A stretch of 64,000 nucleotides of DNA from Collinsella aerofaciens (GCF_028209885.1 NZ_JAQLEM010000001.1:1-64000); one strand, 5' to 3'; shown: positions 25,831 through 35,062, counted from the stretch's first letter. The notes: a model not told the origin generated them from the letters alone. Program-made: numbers and translations.

Positions 25831-27428
25831 GCGCCCCCTTTCTGGACGAGCTCATCCAAGAGCTTCTCCGAAAACAGGTTACCGCGACCCAGCTGCCCGG
25901 CAGGATCGAGCTGGAGCTTGAGCCGCGCCGACTCGACCATGGCCTCGTGACCGTACATCGTCTCCAAGAAGCCCGCCTTGATCTTGCCGACGCCGTGTTC
26001 TGCGGAGACGGCACCGCCCATGGCCGTGACCTCGGAAGCCCACTGGGCAAAGAGTTCTCCGCCGCGGCGATAATCCTGTGCATCGCGCGGCAGAATGTTC
26101 ACATGCAGATGGTTGTTACCGATATGCCCCCAGGCGGCAGATTCAAGCCCACTTTCCGCCAGCGTGCGGCGATAGAGGGCGATAACATCGGCCAAGTGCG
26201 CGTTGGGCACCGACATGTCCGAACCCAGTTTGGTGATGGTGGGATCCATGCGGCGGCGCTCGTCGATGAGCATGTTGACGCTCTCGGGCACCGCATGGCG
26301 GAAGAATCGCTGACACTCGCGATCGACCTCGGTGCGCGCGACCCATGTCGCATCGTCACTGCCGCCCGCAAGCTCCAGTACCCACCCCAAGTGATACAGC
26401 TCCTCAGTCGCCTGGGCTTCGTCGTCGCAGTCGAGCTCCACGTAGACACAGACCTTGGCGTCTTTGTCGAGCGCAGGCAGCGAGGCAAACGCCGTCGACT
26501 GCTCGCGCTGGCGACGTAGAATATCCAGGGCGCCAGCATCGAAGTACTCGATGGCAGCCGCATGGGACAGGACGGGACGCACAGAATCGGTGAAGGACAC
26601 GGCCTTGTCTTCGCTGTCGAAGAAGCAGCTCACGCCCCAAACGACCGCGGGTGCCACCTGCAGGGCAATCTCGAGTTCGGTGATGACGCCGATTGTGCCA
26701 CACGCACCGATAAACAGATCGATGGCATCCATATCGTCAGCAACGAAATAGCCCGAAGCATTTTTTGTCTTGGGCATGGTATATCCGGGAAGATCGAGCT
26801 CGAGCGTACGGCCCGCTGCCGTCACGAGCGACAGGTGGCGGCCCTGGGCAAAAGCCTCGCCGCGCTGAAGCTCAAGCAAATCGCCATCAGCCAGCGCGAC
26901 GTGGAGTCCCGTGATATGTGGGCGCATGGGGCCGTAGGCGTAGCTGCGGGCGCCGGAGGCGTTACATGCCGCCATGCCGCCCAGACAGGCAGACGTCTCG
27001 GTGGGATCGGTGGGAAAGAACTGCTCGGGGGCCTCTTGGAATTCCTCGTAGACCTCAAGCGATGCATGGTCCCAACCAGCAGTCGGCAGCACCTTCTTAC
27101 TCAGCTGCTTGCGCAGCTCCGAGAGCACAACGCCCGGCTCCACGCGCAGCAGAAATTGGCCTTGTTCATCGCGGCGAAGGCCCAAGTAGCGATTCATACG
27201 GGAAGTATTGAGGATATGCCCGCCGTGGGGCACGGCACCGGCGGCAAGGCCGGTTCGGGCGCCCTGAACCGTTACCGGGACACGCTCGGCATGGAGCTTT
27301 TCCAAAATGGCACGGACCTCGTCTTCCGTTGTCGGAAACGAGATGCTCGAGGCCTCGCCCGATGCGCGAGATTCATCGCGGCCATACTCTTCGAACTCGT
27401 CGGTGAAGGGTTTGATGGTTGCAGACAC
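25827..27428 (-). CDS. FAD-linked lactate/2-hydroxyacid dehydrogenase (GlcD/LctD family)
   Basis: 533 aa from GTG 27428, with AAAGGGGGAG 6 nt upstream. It is a VAO-type flavoprotein: FAD loop VPVTVQGARTGLAAGAVPHG, then LGGMAACNASGARSYAYGPM. The C-terminal metal/substrate site is WGHIGNNHLHVNILP with AEHGVGKIKA near the end. Linked to EtfB and EtfA, it is most simply the catalytic subunit of an Etf-coupled D-lactate dehydrogenase. It is somewhat longer than the A. woodii protein. Glycolate or 2-hydroxyglutarate remain possible substrates. No lactate permease or racemase gene is in the window. Confidence 0.85.
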   Translation of the reverse strand: MSATIKPFTDEFEEYGRDESRASGEASSISFPTTEDEVRAILEKLHAERVPVTVQGARTGLAAGAVPHGGHILNTSRMNRYLGLRRDEQGQFLLRVEPGVVLSELRKQLSKKVLPTAGWDHASLEVYEEFQEAPEQFFPTDPTETSACLGGMAACNASGARSYAYGPMRPHITGLHVALADGDLLELQRGEAFAQGRHLSLVTAAGRTLELDLPGYTMPKTKNASGYFVADDMDAIDLFIGACGTIGVITELEIALQVAPAVVWGVSCFFDSEDKAVSFTDSVRPVLSHAAAIEYFDAGALDILRRQREQSTAFASLPALDKDAKVCVYVELDCDDEAQATEELYHLGWVLELAGGSDDATWVARTEVDRECQRFFRHAVPESVNMLIDERRRMDPTITKLGSDMSVPNAHLADVIALYRRTLAESGLESAAWGHIGNNHLHVNILPRDAQDYRRGGELFAQWASEVTAMGGAVSAEHGVGKIKAGFLETMYGHEAMVESARLKLQLDPAGQLGRGNLFSEKLLDELVQKGGA

Positions 27429-27773
27429 GCGAACTCCCCCTTTAGCTAACTACAGTGTTTGCAGGGAGATGTTACCGCATCGTTTCGTCGACGTGTTCGA
27501 GACCGTCTCCATAATTGGCGATTTTTACGTTCGTGCAATTCGGCGAGCGGCTTGATTTCCTCGGCAGACGATGCTTTTGACACATATGGCCCCGCCGTCG
27601 CCGACCGCGCGATTGTCGCTCGAAAAAAGTTGGAGTATTTTTTGCCGCCTTTTACCTGCGGAGACGCCAATCCGTCAAGCATTTGGTCAGAAATTGGTCA
27701 AGTAGCGGCTGATACCGTCGGCATCGACAGCCAAAACCGATAGAAGTTTTGGCCCAGAAGCAGGGAGGTTCCC
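27429..27773. other. Intergenic region between divergent units
   Basis: Contains the presumed promoters of the lactate dehydrogenase operon (leftward) and of the 27774 gene (rightward). Open frames of 78-94 codons exist on both strands but have no ribosome sites and no recognisable similarity. No hairpin or repeat stands out. Confidence 0.5.
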
Positions 27774-28070
27774 ATGGCATATTACTGGCCCCAGTACGGC
27801 ATCGCCATCGAAGTCGACGACGATCCCCATCTCCTGCCTTTCGACGAAGAGGCATTCCCCGATACGACGGTCTACCACGTTACCACCGATGTGATCTGCG
27901 ACCCCGAGTCGTTCTCGGCGCTCGCCCACCACATCGCGCATATCCACGACATCGAGCTCCCTCCCGACTTCGACGAGCTCGTCTACTCGCGCCGTCTGAT
28001 GCTTCACATGCTCTTTGGAGCGGACCCGTCCACCTTTGCGCGCATCTATACCGCCAAGGATGCCGCATGA
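27774..28070 (+). CDS. Hypothetical acidic protein, 98 aa
   Basis: I do not recognise this protein. It is soluble and acidic, starting MAYYWPQYGIAIEVDDDPHL, with several His residues (HHIAHIH about 61-67) and no signal peptide. ATG 27774 follows GGGAGG by 5 nt, a strong site. Its stop overlaps the next start by 4 nt (ATGA), so it is co-translated with a membrane-anchored protein. The tail LHMLFGADPSTFARIY is helical. It resembles small conserved proteins of unknown function in Coriobacteria. Confidence 0.75.
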   Translation: MAYYWPQYGIAIEVDDDPHLLPFDEEAFPDTTVYHVTTDVICDPESFSALAHHIAHIHDIELPPDFDELVYSRRLMLHMLFGADPSTFARIYTAKDAA

Positions 28071-28576
28071 GCGCGAAGAAGCCACCCCACTTTGCAGGCC
28101 TGGGTCGTCGCAAGAAGCTCATCGTTGCCTGCTTGGCCATCGTCTGTGCCCTTGTCGCCGTAGGACTATACGTTTGGCAGTCGCAGCCCGTACCCGAGGC
28201 GGGCGCTTCGGTTACGACGGCCGAGGGCAAAACGCGCCAGGAAATCCAAGATGAGCTCGACGCCATCGTCCGCGACAACATGATGACGATTTCGGTCGCG
28301 CCGGTCGCTCAGCTGCAGGAGGACGGCAAACTGCGCGTCAACGTGCAAAACGTCCAAGACAATAAATTTCCCCAGCGATTCCGCGTCATCCAAAACGACG
28401 AGACCATGTACGAATCCGGCGTGGTCGAGACCGGCAAGACAATCGAGACGTGCCCCGCCGGCGACATCAAAGAAGGCGAGGCGTACATCGAGATTCAGGC
28501 ACTCGATGCAAAGACCCTCGACAGCCACGGCAATCCGACACGTGTCAAGGTACGGGTTGAGCAAACCGAGAACTAG
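28067..28576 (+). CDS. Membrane-anchored extracytoplasmic protein, hypothetical
   Basis: 169 aa. A basic N-terminus (LGRRKK), one membrane segment (about 18-38) and a 130-residue external part fit a signal-anchor protein. The outer part predicts as beta-rich (LRVNVQNVQDNKFPQRFRV, AYIEIQALDA), with no cysteines outside the membrane segment and no sortase motif. The start overlaps the previous stop by 4 nt. It precedes three genes for secreted or wall-linked proteins and may belong to the same surface system. No family recognised. Confidence 0.75.
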   Translation: MSAKKPPHFAGLGRRKKLIVACLAIVCALVAVGLYVWQSQPVPEAGASVTTAEGKTRQEIQDELDAIVRDNMMTISVAPVAQLQEDGKLRVNVQNVQDNKFPQRFRVIQNDETMYESGVVETGKTIETCPAGDIKEGEAYIEIQALDAKTLDSHGNPTRVKVRVEQTEN

Positions 28577-28665
28577 CCTTCCGGCCGACACGGCACCGCA
28601 TGCAATTCACCAGCATTCGTCCAATCATCGCGGGGACGGCCCGCGGCGAATAGAAAGGAACGACC

Positions 28666-29265
28666 ATGGACATCACCAGGAACATGAACGGAGTCAGAGC
28701 GCTCGTCGTGGGCACAGGGCTCGCGCTCGCGCTCGCAATGGGCGCCGCCCCGACGCCAGCTATGGCAGCCGGGCGCGTTGGAACCACGAAGGTAATGGTC
28801 AGGACCGAGATCGACAACGTTGAGTTCAAAGTTCCGACGGTTATTCCCTTCGTCGCCAAGGCCGACGGCACGCTTCAGGGCCCCTCAGAAGACGCGACCA
28901 CCATCGACAATCATTCGGCCTACGGCATCCATGTCACCAACATGAAGATCGACGCCATGAACACCTGGACCATTGCCGCCGACGCCAAGGCCGGAACCGC
29001 GCAGAACTCCATCGACTTTAAGGTCGGCCCCGACGGCGCGCTCCAGAACGCCAGCGCCGCCGCGCAAGGGACGGGCCTCGATCTTTCCAAGAATGCAGCC
29101 TTCGACATGGGCTACCAGGGCATTGCCGGCGGCACGGACAAAATCAAGCTCAAGACAAGCGGAAACGTCGCCCGCGTCACGCGCGACATCTTCCGCGTAA
29201 CCGGCGAAGGCGATCAGGTTGCGACGATCACCTGGACGGTCGAGCCCGGTGCGCACACGGCATAA
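28666..29265 (+). CDS. Secreted beta-rich surface protein
   Basis: 199 aa, with GAAAGGA upstream of ATG 28666. A signal peptide of about 34 residues ends AMAA. The mature part has a repeated beta pattern: FKVPTVIPFVAKADGTLQGP, then TIDNHSAYGIHVTNM and a final VATITWTVEPG. This VPxxIPF...IxNxS...ITWTV pattern is seen in uncharacterised Gram-positive surface proteins resembling WxL or TasA-like sandwiches. I cannot assign a family firmly. No anchor is present, but the following overlapping gene encodes one. Likely function: surface layer, fibre or adhesion. Confidence 0.75.
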   Translation: MDITRNMNGVRALVVGTGLALALAMGAAPTPAMAAGRVGTTKVMVRTEIDNVEFKVPTVIPFVAKADGTLQGPSEDATTIDNHSAYGIHVTNMKIDAMNTWTIAADAKAGTAQNSIDFKVGPDGALQNASAAAQGTGLDLSKNAAFDMGYQGIAGGTDKIKLKTSGNVARVTRDIFRVTGEGDQVATITWTVEPGAHTA

Positions 29266-29530
29266 GGCCGTCGCCCTGGCCGCCGCCGTCAGCATCCTAG
29301 CGTTTGGGCCAGCCATGGCCTTTGCCCAGCAAGAACAGGCGCAGGCCGCCACGCAAGTGACGGTCGACCTCTCGGAGCTCGACCGCGGCGACCGCGAGGA
29401 ACCGTTGGCGCAGACAGGCGACAGACGATGGCTCTTGGCAGCAGGCGCCACAGCAGCAGGCGCGGGAACCGCCGGCCTCGGTCTGCACATCAAACGCAGC
29501 CAGAAACAAAACACGGACAGGCCGCACTAA
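29249..29530 (+). CDS. Miniature sortase-type wall-anchored protein (LAQTG)
   Basis: 93 aa from GTG 29249; a TTG at 29219 is an alternative start. It starts 17 nt before the previous stop, so translation is probably coupled. A signal peptide ends AMAFA. About 40 residues of mature protein follow (VTVDLSELDRGDREEP). Then comes LAQTGD, a membrane segment (about 66-83) and a positive tail (KRSQK): a complete sorting signal of the LAxTG type used by some actinobacterial sortases. No sortase gene is in the window. It may be a tiny anchor subunit for its secreted neighbours. Confidence 0.72.
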   Translation: MRTRHKAVALAAAVSILAFGPAMAFAQQEQAQAATQVTVDLSELDRGDREEPLAQTGDRRWLLAAGATAAGAGTAGLGLHIKRSQKQNTDRPH

Positions 29531-29548
29531 ATTAGCTAAGGAGACCCC

Positions 29549-30979
29549 ATGGCATCGAAGAACCTTTTGCCCGTCGTCGCACTCTGCGGCGCGCTCGCAA
29601 CCGGAACGCCTGTCGCCGCTTGGGCGACTCCCGTCATGGCAGACTCCTTACCAGTAGCCCTAAGTTCCGCACCAAATCCGTCGAGCGCCATTGCGTGCGA
29701 GCGTTTTTCGATCGCACAGGCCGTGATCTCAACCTCGGGATGCCTTCGTCGTAATACGGACGGCTCGATAGTCGTGGATATCAAGCGTTCGAACAAGGCA
29801 AACGGCTCCCAGGCGGGGTGCGCCGTCTGCACGTGGCGCTCGGTTGTGCTCGATGCGGATGGCGATCCATGCAATTTAGAGCTGCGCATCGACATCGCTT
29901 CGGTCGATGACTCGGCGAACGGAGCGAAGGTCGCCTTCGACGGTGCGTTTTTCGAGAAAGGAGGCGGTATATGTCTGGGCTGCGCCGCCGCGAATGCAGA
30001 CGATGCGCAGCCCACCCTCTCATTCACGGCATCGTTGCGGCTGACCAAAGCCGGTACCGATGTTATCGCGGCGGGAGAAGCGTCCCTGCTGTTCTACGCC
30101 GTCAGCACCAAAGACACAGACGCTCATTTCGAGAAGCCAGCCGGATCACTCAGCCTTACACGAGGGATAGAGGCAGGTCCTTTTGAAATCGATTCCCACG
30201 CGCAAAGCAGGCAACGCATTCTTGCCGACCCGGCGCTTCTCGAAATGGAGTGGAACGGATCCGGAGCTATCGGAATTCTCCCCTCCGCGTTTGACGCCAA
30301 GACGCTCCCCCCAAACGACGAACCCATCAACGCAACCATACAAGAAGAGAGCGCGGACAAAGAAGCAGGTGCGGGCGACACGCCGTCGCCGACAAACAGC
30401 GTCCCAGCTTCTCTCGAAGCACCGAATGAACCCGCTACCGATCCAAACGATTCCGAACTCGCGGACAGTCTGGGGCTTGCTGATCCTCAAGAGATCGATG
30501 AAGGTAACTGCTGCGTGCTTGCCGCGCTCGACCACACAGAGGTCATCGACGCTGCGAACATCGAAGTTGCCGCCGCCAATCAACCCGTCCGCAAGTCGGC
30601 CATCATCGCATTTCCCGAATCCATCGAAGTCGTCTTTTTGCCATCGGGCGAGGTCGTGGCCCCAACACTGCTCACCTTGTTGGGCGCCAAGAATACTCGA
30701 AACGAAATTAAAAAGGTCACGGTTGTCGACCCTGCAACCACCGCCAAGCTGCGTCTATACGCCGTTGCTCCAGATGGAGGCAAGACCTTGGAATTCGATG
30801 GCGACACACTCCTAGCCTGGCGGCGTCTGGACATTATGCAAGACGTCTCGTATCAGATCGAACTCGAAGGGTTTGATCGTGCCCGCGATGCCAATATCAT
30901 CGCCGCGGCTATTGAATTCCCGCAGCGGCTTATGACACTGCGCTTTGAATACTATCCCTATGTCCCGACAACCACCTGA
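29549..30979 (+). CDS. Large secreted protein of unknown function
   Basis: 476 aa. Signal peptide of about 31 residues (ending AWATPVMA). The first half resembles the 28666 protein in layout, with a beta-rich region and a cysteine cluster (CAVCTWRS and GGICLGCAAA). A linker rich in Glu, Asp, Pro and Asn (about 255-310) leads to a second beta-rich part with FPESIEVVFLPSGEVVAPT. No anchor, catalytic motif or known domain is visible. It lies 18 nt after the mini-anchor gene and is probably in one transcript with it. Its codon use is a little less GC-biased than that of the housekeeping genes. Confidence 0.7.
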   Translation: MASKNLLPVVALCGALATGTPVAAWATPVMADSLPVALSSAPNPSSAIACERFSIAQAVISTSGCLRRNTDGSIVVDIKRSNKANGSQAGCAVCTWRSVVLDADGDPCNLELRIDIASVDDSANGAKVAFDGAFFEKGGGICLGCAAANADDAQPTLSFTASLRLTKAGTDVIAAGEASLLFYAVSTKDTDAHFEKPAGSLSLTRGIEAGPFEIDSHAQSRQRILADPALLEMEWNGSGAIGILPSAFDAKTLPPNDEPINATIQEESADKEAGAGDTPSPTNSVPASLEAPNEPATDPNDSELADSLGLADPQEIDEGNCCVLAALDHTEVIDAANIEVAAANQPVRKSAIIAFPESIEVVFLPSGEVVAPTLLTLLGAKNTRNEIKKVTVVDPATTAKLRLYAVAPDGGKTLEFDGDTLLAWRRLDIMQDVSYQIELEGFDRARDANIIAAAIEFPQRLMTLRFEYYPYVPTTT

Positions 30980-31097
30980 GGCTTAAATGCTGCGCATCAT
31001 TCCTAACACCACTTATATAACGTATTAGATGAGTCGCGATGTGCCTCGCATTTCGTTCTGCTACGATTGCCACGTTGGCATCAATACAGGAGGGCTC

Positions 31098-31814
31098 ATG
31101 CCGGGCTTGGGAACAATCATCAACGTTGTGCTTTTAGTTGCGGGCGGTCTTTTGGGATTAGCGGGCGGCCGCTTCATTACACCGCGCATCCAAGACACGC
31201 TCATGAAAGCATCGGGGCTGTGCGTCCTGTTTATCGGCCTGGGCGGCACCATGCAAAAGATGCTCATCATCGATGGAAAGGCGCTAGCGACCACCGGTAC
31301 CACCATGCTCATCGTCTCATTTGCGCTCGGTTCGCTCATCGGCGAGGCCATCAACTTGGAGGCCGCCATCGAGAACCTTGGCGAATGGCTCAAGCGCAAG
31401 ACTGGCAGTGAGGGCGATAACGAGTTCACCAACGCTTTTGTCTCGACATCGCTGACCGTCTGCATCGGTGCCATGGCTATCGTGGGATCGATCCAGGACG
31501 GTCTGCTCGGTGACTGGTCAACGCTTGCCTTGAAAGGCGCATTGGACTGCATCATCGTCTGCACCATGACGGCGTCGCTTGGCCGCGGCTGCATTTTCTC
31601 CGCCCTGCCCGTCGCCGTGTTCCAGGGGACGATCACGTTGTTTGCCGGCGCGCTCTCCCCCATCATGACCGCGGCAGCCCTCGACAGCCTTTCGCTCGTA
31701 GGCTCCATGCTCATCTTCTGCGTCGGCGTCAACCTCATCCGTCCTCAGACCTTCCGCACGGCCAATATGCTCCCCTCCGTCGTCATCGCCGTCATCTACG
31801 CCCTCCTGTTCTAA
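31098..31814 (+). CDS. DUF554 family membrane protein
   Basis: 238 aa from ATG 31098, with GGAGGG 4-5 nt upstream; an upstream frame to 31029 lacks a site. About seven membrane segments. It starts MPGLGTIINVVLLVAGGLLG and contains ASGLCVLFIGLGGTMQKML and ALGSLIGEAINLEAAIENLG, all typical of DUF554 (YdfK-like) proteins. Function unknown; transport has been proposed. It probably has its own promoter and separates the surface locus from the TerB operon. Confidence 0.87.
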   Translation: MPGLGTIINVVLLVAGGLLGLAGGRFITPRIQDTLMKASGLCVLFIGLGGTMQKMLIIDGKALATTGTTMLIVSFALGSLIGEAINLEAAIENLGEWLKRKTGSEGDNEFTNAFVSTSLTVCIGAMAIVGSIQDGLLGDWSTLALKGALDCIIVCTMTASLGRGCIFSALPVAVFQGTITLFAGALSPIMTAAALDSLSLVGSMLIFCVGVNLIRPQTFRTANMLPSVVIAVIYALLF

Positions 31815-31902
31815 ATCTATCAACGCAGCGGTATCTCGAACATCTGTTTGATGCTGTGCTATGATATGAGGTCACCGTAGCTGCGTTAGGAGAGGAGAAG
31901 CG

Positions 31903-33648
31903 GTGGCCGACCAGGACATCAAGATGCTCATCGAGCGCATTATGGCCGAGGCCCGGACCCATCAGTCCACCCGCTTCTCAAACGAAATCTACGCAGACGA
32001 GCCGATTCTCAAAACCGGCCGACAGATGCAGAATTTCCTCCCCGACCAGTACCGTAAAATGCGCGAGATATCGCGCTGGCAGGATGACCCCAAGGGCGGT
32101 GCGGGCCGCTGGCTTTCGGAAGCCGAGCTTTTTTACCGCCAGGGCCTGCTGATGGCCGACTTTGAGGACGACTGTCCCTACAACGGCACCTTTAAATCGT
32201 ACTTTCCCACCTACAACGCCATGAGCGACCGGCAGCTGCGCGGCTACTTTACCTGGCGTGCCCAAGTGCGCCGCGGAACCGTCGAGGAAACGTCTACGTC
32301 CTTTGCCTTTCTGTATCTCTATGAGCTGATTTGCGGCATTGGCGTAGATGACCCGCTCGACGGTTTTAACAAGATCAAGGCCTTTTGGGATGTCTATCGC
32401 GCCTTCGAGCCCGGCATTGATCGGTTTGCACGCGTGTGGTTGCAGGATTACGCCGTATTCCATGGGCTCGACCCCAAGCTGCTCCGCGACTCTAAAACCG
32501 TCATGTTCGATAACGCCCTTATCGAGCTGCGGCGCGCGGCACGAGACCTTGTACCGGCACCGGCACCGTCCGACCAGACCCCCAAACGTCGCAAAACCTC
32601 CGAGCCCACGCTCCCCCTTCCGCCCGATGAGGTGCGCGAGGAGCGACTCATGGCCGCCATCAACGCCCTCTCCACGTACAACCTAAGTAACTCGCGGCTC
32701 GACCGCAGCCACCACCGCGATCTGCGCCACGTGGCATGCGCCGCGTATGTCCGCATGGCGCGCTACTACGACACGCATCGAAAGACCGGCATCGTAGCGA
32801 GCTTGTTTGGGGAGGAGACGGCCATGCCCTACACCATGTTTGCCTCGGCCGTATTCTTTGCGCCCGAGCGCCACGAGAACTGCGAATACCGCCTGGATCC
32901 CATCCATATCTACCGTTGCCAAAACGGCTTTTGGGAATGTATGCGTATCCATGGTAGTAGGCAAAAGAGCAGCAAGCTCGGTGAAATGATGCGCGCCTGC
33001 GACCAACGCCTGCGCCTGGCGCTGGACCCCGCCCATCCCCTTAAGGAAGAAAAGGTCCCCAAATATCTGGCCAAGATTATCGATGACGAGATTGTGGCAT
33101 GGCTTTCGTGGGACGCCGCACACCAGCCCGTCAAGATCGATATCGACCTGACTCAGCTGGGGCACATTCGGAGCGCCGCTGCGCAAACGCGCGAAGCACT
33201 TTTAATCGACGAAGAGCGCGAGGACGGCACGCTTGCGGATGCCGAGGCGGCAGTTGCCGAGCGACGGGAAGCCGAGCCCGTGGCCGACACGATCGCCGAG
33301 CCAGTCGCGACGACCATGCAGCAGGACGAGGCTAGCGAGCCGACCATCTCCACCGAGCAGTTTGGCGTCGTAGCCCCGCTCCTCGCACCAGCGCCCACGC
33401 CCGCCGACACTGCGTCCGCACTCAATCCTGCAGCAAACGCCTATCTTCGAGCACTACTCGAGCAAAACGCAGCGCAGACGGCATCGGCGGTGGCAAAGTC
33501 GGGCAAGAGTGAAGACATGCTCGTCGACAGCATCAACGAAGCGCTCTTTGACCTGGTGGGTGACACCGTAATTGAATTTGGCGCGGCAGGACCGCGCATT
33601 ATCGAGGACTACGAAGCAGACGTGAGAGGATACTTAGACCATGAGTGA
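31903..33648 (+). CDS. TerB_N/TerB_C domain protein
   Basis: 581 aa, starting at GTG 31903 with GGAGAGGAG upstream; a TATGAT hexamer lies at 31860-31865. The N-terminal region (about 45-200) matches TerB_N, including SRWQDDPKGGAGRWLSEAEL and a tyrosine/tryptophan-rich GYFTWRAQVRRGT. A later region with VKIDIDLTQLGHIRSAAAQT (about 405-430) fits TerB_C. A low-complexity Ala/Glu/Thr linker and a short C-terminal domain follow. TerB_N/TerB_C proteins are found beside ATPases and helicases in Ter-related DNA-processing clusters. The stop overlaps the next gene by 8 nt. Confidence 0.8.
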   Translation: MADQDIKMLIERIMAEARTHQSTRFSNEIYADEPILKTGRQMQNFLPDQYRKMREISRWQDDPKGGAGRWLSEAELFYRQGLLMADFEDDCPYNGTFKSYFPTYNAMSDRQLRGYFTWRAQVRRGTVEETSTSFAFLYLYELICGIGVDDPLDGFNKIKAFWDVYRAFEPGIDRFARVWLQDYAVFHGLDPKLLRDSKTVMFDNALIELRRAARDLVPAPAPSDQTPKRRKTSEPTLPLPPDEVREERLMAAINALSTYNLSNSRLDRSHHRDLRHVACAAYVRMARYYDTHRKTGIVASLFGEETAMPYTMFASAVFFAPERHENCEYRLDPIHIYRCQNGFWECMRIHGSRQKSSKLGEMMRACDQRLRLALDPAHPLKEEKVPKYLAKIIDDEIVAWLSWDAAHQPVKIDIDLTQLGHIRSAAAQTREALLIDEEREDGTLADAEAAVAERREAEPVADTIAEPVATTMQQDEASEPTISTEQFGVVAPLLAPAPTPADTASALNPAANAYLRALLEQNAAQTASAVAKSGKSEDMLVDSINEALFDLVGDTVIEFGAAGPRIIEDYEADVRGYLDHE

Positions 33649-34945
33649 TACCGCATCCGCAGCACCCCGCGTGCCCAAGCGCGTCGCCGCCGTCATTCTC
33701 AACTCGCTCAAGGGCGGCGTTGTCCCGCGCATCGGCCTTCCCTATATCACCGTGGGGCGAGAGGTCGAGATTCGCGCTCTGCTCACCGACCTGAGCCTCA
33801 TCGCCGATGGCGGCGCAAGCTTCCGTTTCCTAGTCGGTCGCTACGGCGCCGGCAAGAGCTTTTTGCTCCAGACGATCCGCACGCACGCCATGGGCGAGGG
33901 ATTCGTCGTGGCCGATGCCGACCTATCCCCTGAGCGCCGTCTGCAGGGCGGCCAGGGACAGGGCCTTGCCACCTACCGTGAGCTCATCCGCAACATATCG
34001 ACCAAGACGCGCCCTGAGGGCGGTGCGCTCAACCTTATTCTGGATCGCTGGGTCGCCTCGTGTGCCGACGTCGACGAGTCGGCCGTCAATGCCCAACTGG
34101 CCCCGCTCGAGGAAATGGTCCACGGCTTCGACTTCACCCGCATGCTCCGCCGCTACCGCGCGGCCGTATCCGAGGACGACGAAGAAGCTATGAGCCGCGT
34201 GACCAAATGGATCCGCGGCGAATACCGCACCAAGAGCGAGGCTCGCGCCGAGCTGGGCTCCTCGACCATCATCAGCGATGACGACTGGTACGACTACGTT
34301 AAGCTCATTGCGCGCTTTTTGGTCTGCAGCGGCTACAAGGGCATGCTGGTGCTCATCGACGAGCTCGTGAATCTGTATAAGATTCCCAACGCCATCACAC
34401 GCCAATACAACTACGAGAAGATCCTGACCATGTACAACGACACGCTCCAGGGCAAGGCGCAGTACCTGGGCATGATCATGGGCGGCACGCCAACCTCCAT
34501 CGAAGACCGCCGCCGTGGCGTGTTCTCCTACGAGGCCCTGCGCAGCCGACTCGCTCAAGGCCGCTTTGCACGCGAGGATCTTAAGGACATGCTCGCGCCC
34601 ATCATCCGCCTGCAGCCACTCACCTACGAGGAGTTGCTGGTGCTGATCGAAAAACTCATGCAGATCCATGCCGGCTACTTTGGCTGGACGCCCACGCTTA
34701 CCGAGAACGACTTGGTGGACTTCCTCAAGATTGAGTTTGGCCGCGTGGGAGCCGATACGCACCTGACGCCCCGTGAGGTCATTCGTGACTTTATCGAGCT
34801 GCTCGATATCCTGTGTCAGAACCCCGATGCAAATGTGGCCGAGTTGCTGCAAAGCGTCGGCGGCGACGCGCTGGCGCCGGCAGCCGCAACAGGCGACACC
34901 GACACCGCAGGCGGCGACCGTAATTTCGCCGAATTCACCATCTAA
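33641..34945 (+). CDS. P-loop ATPase, BrxD-like (BREX ATP-binding domain)
   Basis: 434 aa. Walker A GRYGAGKS at residues 66-73 and Walker B MLVLIDELV at about 235-243. LPYITVGREVEI near the start and MGGTPTSIEDRRRGVFSYEAL after the P-loop fold are features of the DUF2791/BrxD-type ATPases of BREX type 2. No methylase, PglZ or protease is near, so this is not a full BREX locus. It overlaps the TerB gene by 8 nt and precedes an Lhr-like helicase. BrxD and BrxHI are paired in BREX, supporting one functional unit here. Confidence 0.82.
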   Translation: MSDTASAAPRVPKRVAAVILNSLKGGVVPRIGLPYITVGREVEIRALLTDLSLIADGGASFRFLVGRYGAGKSFLLQTIRTHAMGEGFVVADADLSPERRLQGGQGQGLATYRELIRNISTKTRPEGGALNLILDRWVASCADVDESAVNAQLAPLEEMVHGFDFTRMLRRYRAAVSEDDEEAMSRVTKWIRGEYRTKSEARAELGSSTIISDDDWYDYVKLIARFLVCSGYKGMLVLIDELVNLYKIPNAITRQYNYEKILTMYNDTLQGKAQYLGMIMGGTPTSIEDRRRGVFSYEALRSRLAQGRFAREDLKDMLAPIIRLQPLTYEELLVLIEKLMQIHAGYFGWTPTLTENDLVDFLKIEFGRVGADTHLTPREVIRDFIELLDILCQNPDANVAELLQSVGGDALAPAAATGDTDTAGGDRNFAEFTI

Positions 34946-34982
34946 CCTGCCAAAAAAGGGACAGGTTTATTTTGGCAGGTTT
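34944..34982 (+). terminator. Hairpin between the ATPase and helicase genes
   Basis: AACCTGCCAAAA (34944-34955) pairs with TTTTGGCAGGTT (34970-34981) and is followed by TTAT. Its first bases are the ATPase stop codon. It could partly terminate the upstream transcript and lower helicase expression. Confidence 0.65.
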
Positions 34983-35062
34983 TATCTGGGCAAACGTTGA
35001 AGCAGCAATGCAGCAAACCACCGCCCACCGCGTTGAGAGATTAGCTTTTGAAAGGAGGCCCC

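Noticed and set aside
27459..27743. 94-codon plus-strand frame in the lct intergenic region
   Set aside because: No ribosome site, no similarity, and it covers the likely promoters of the divergent units.
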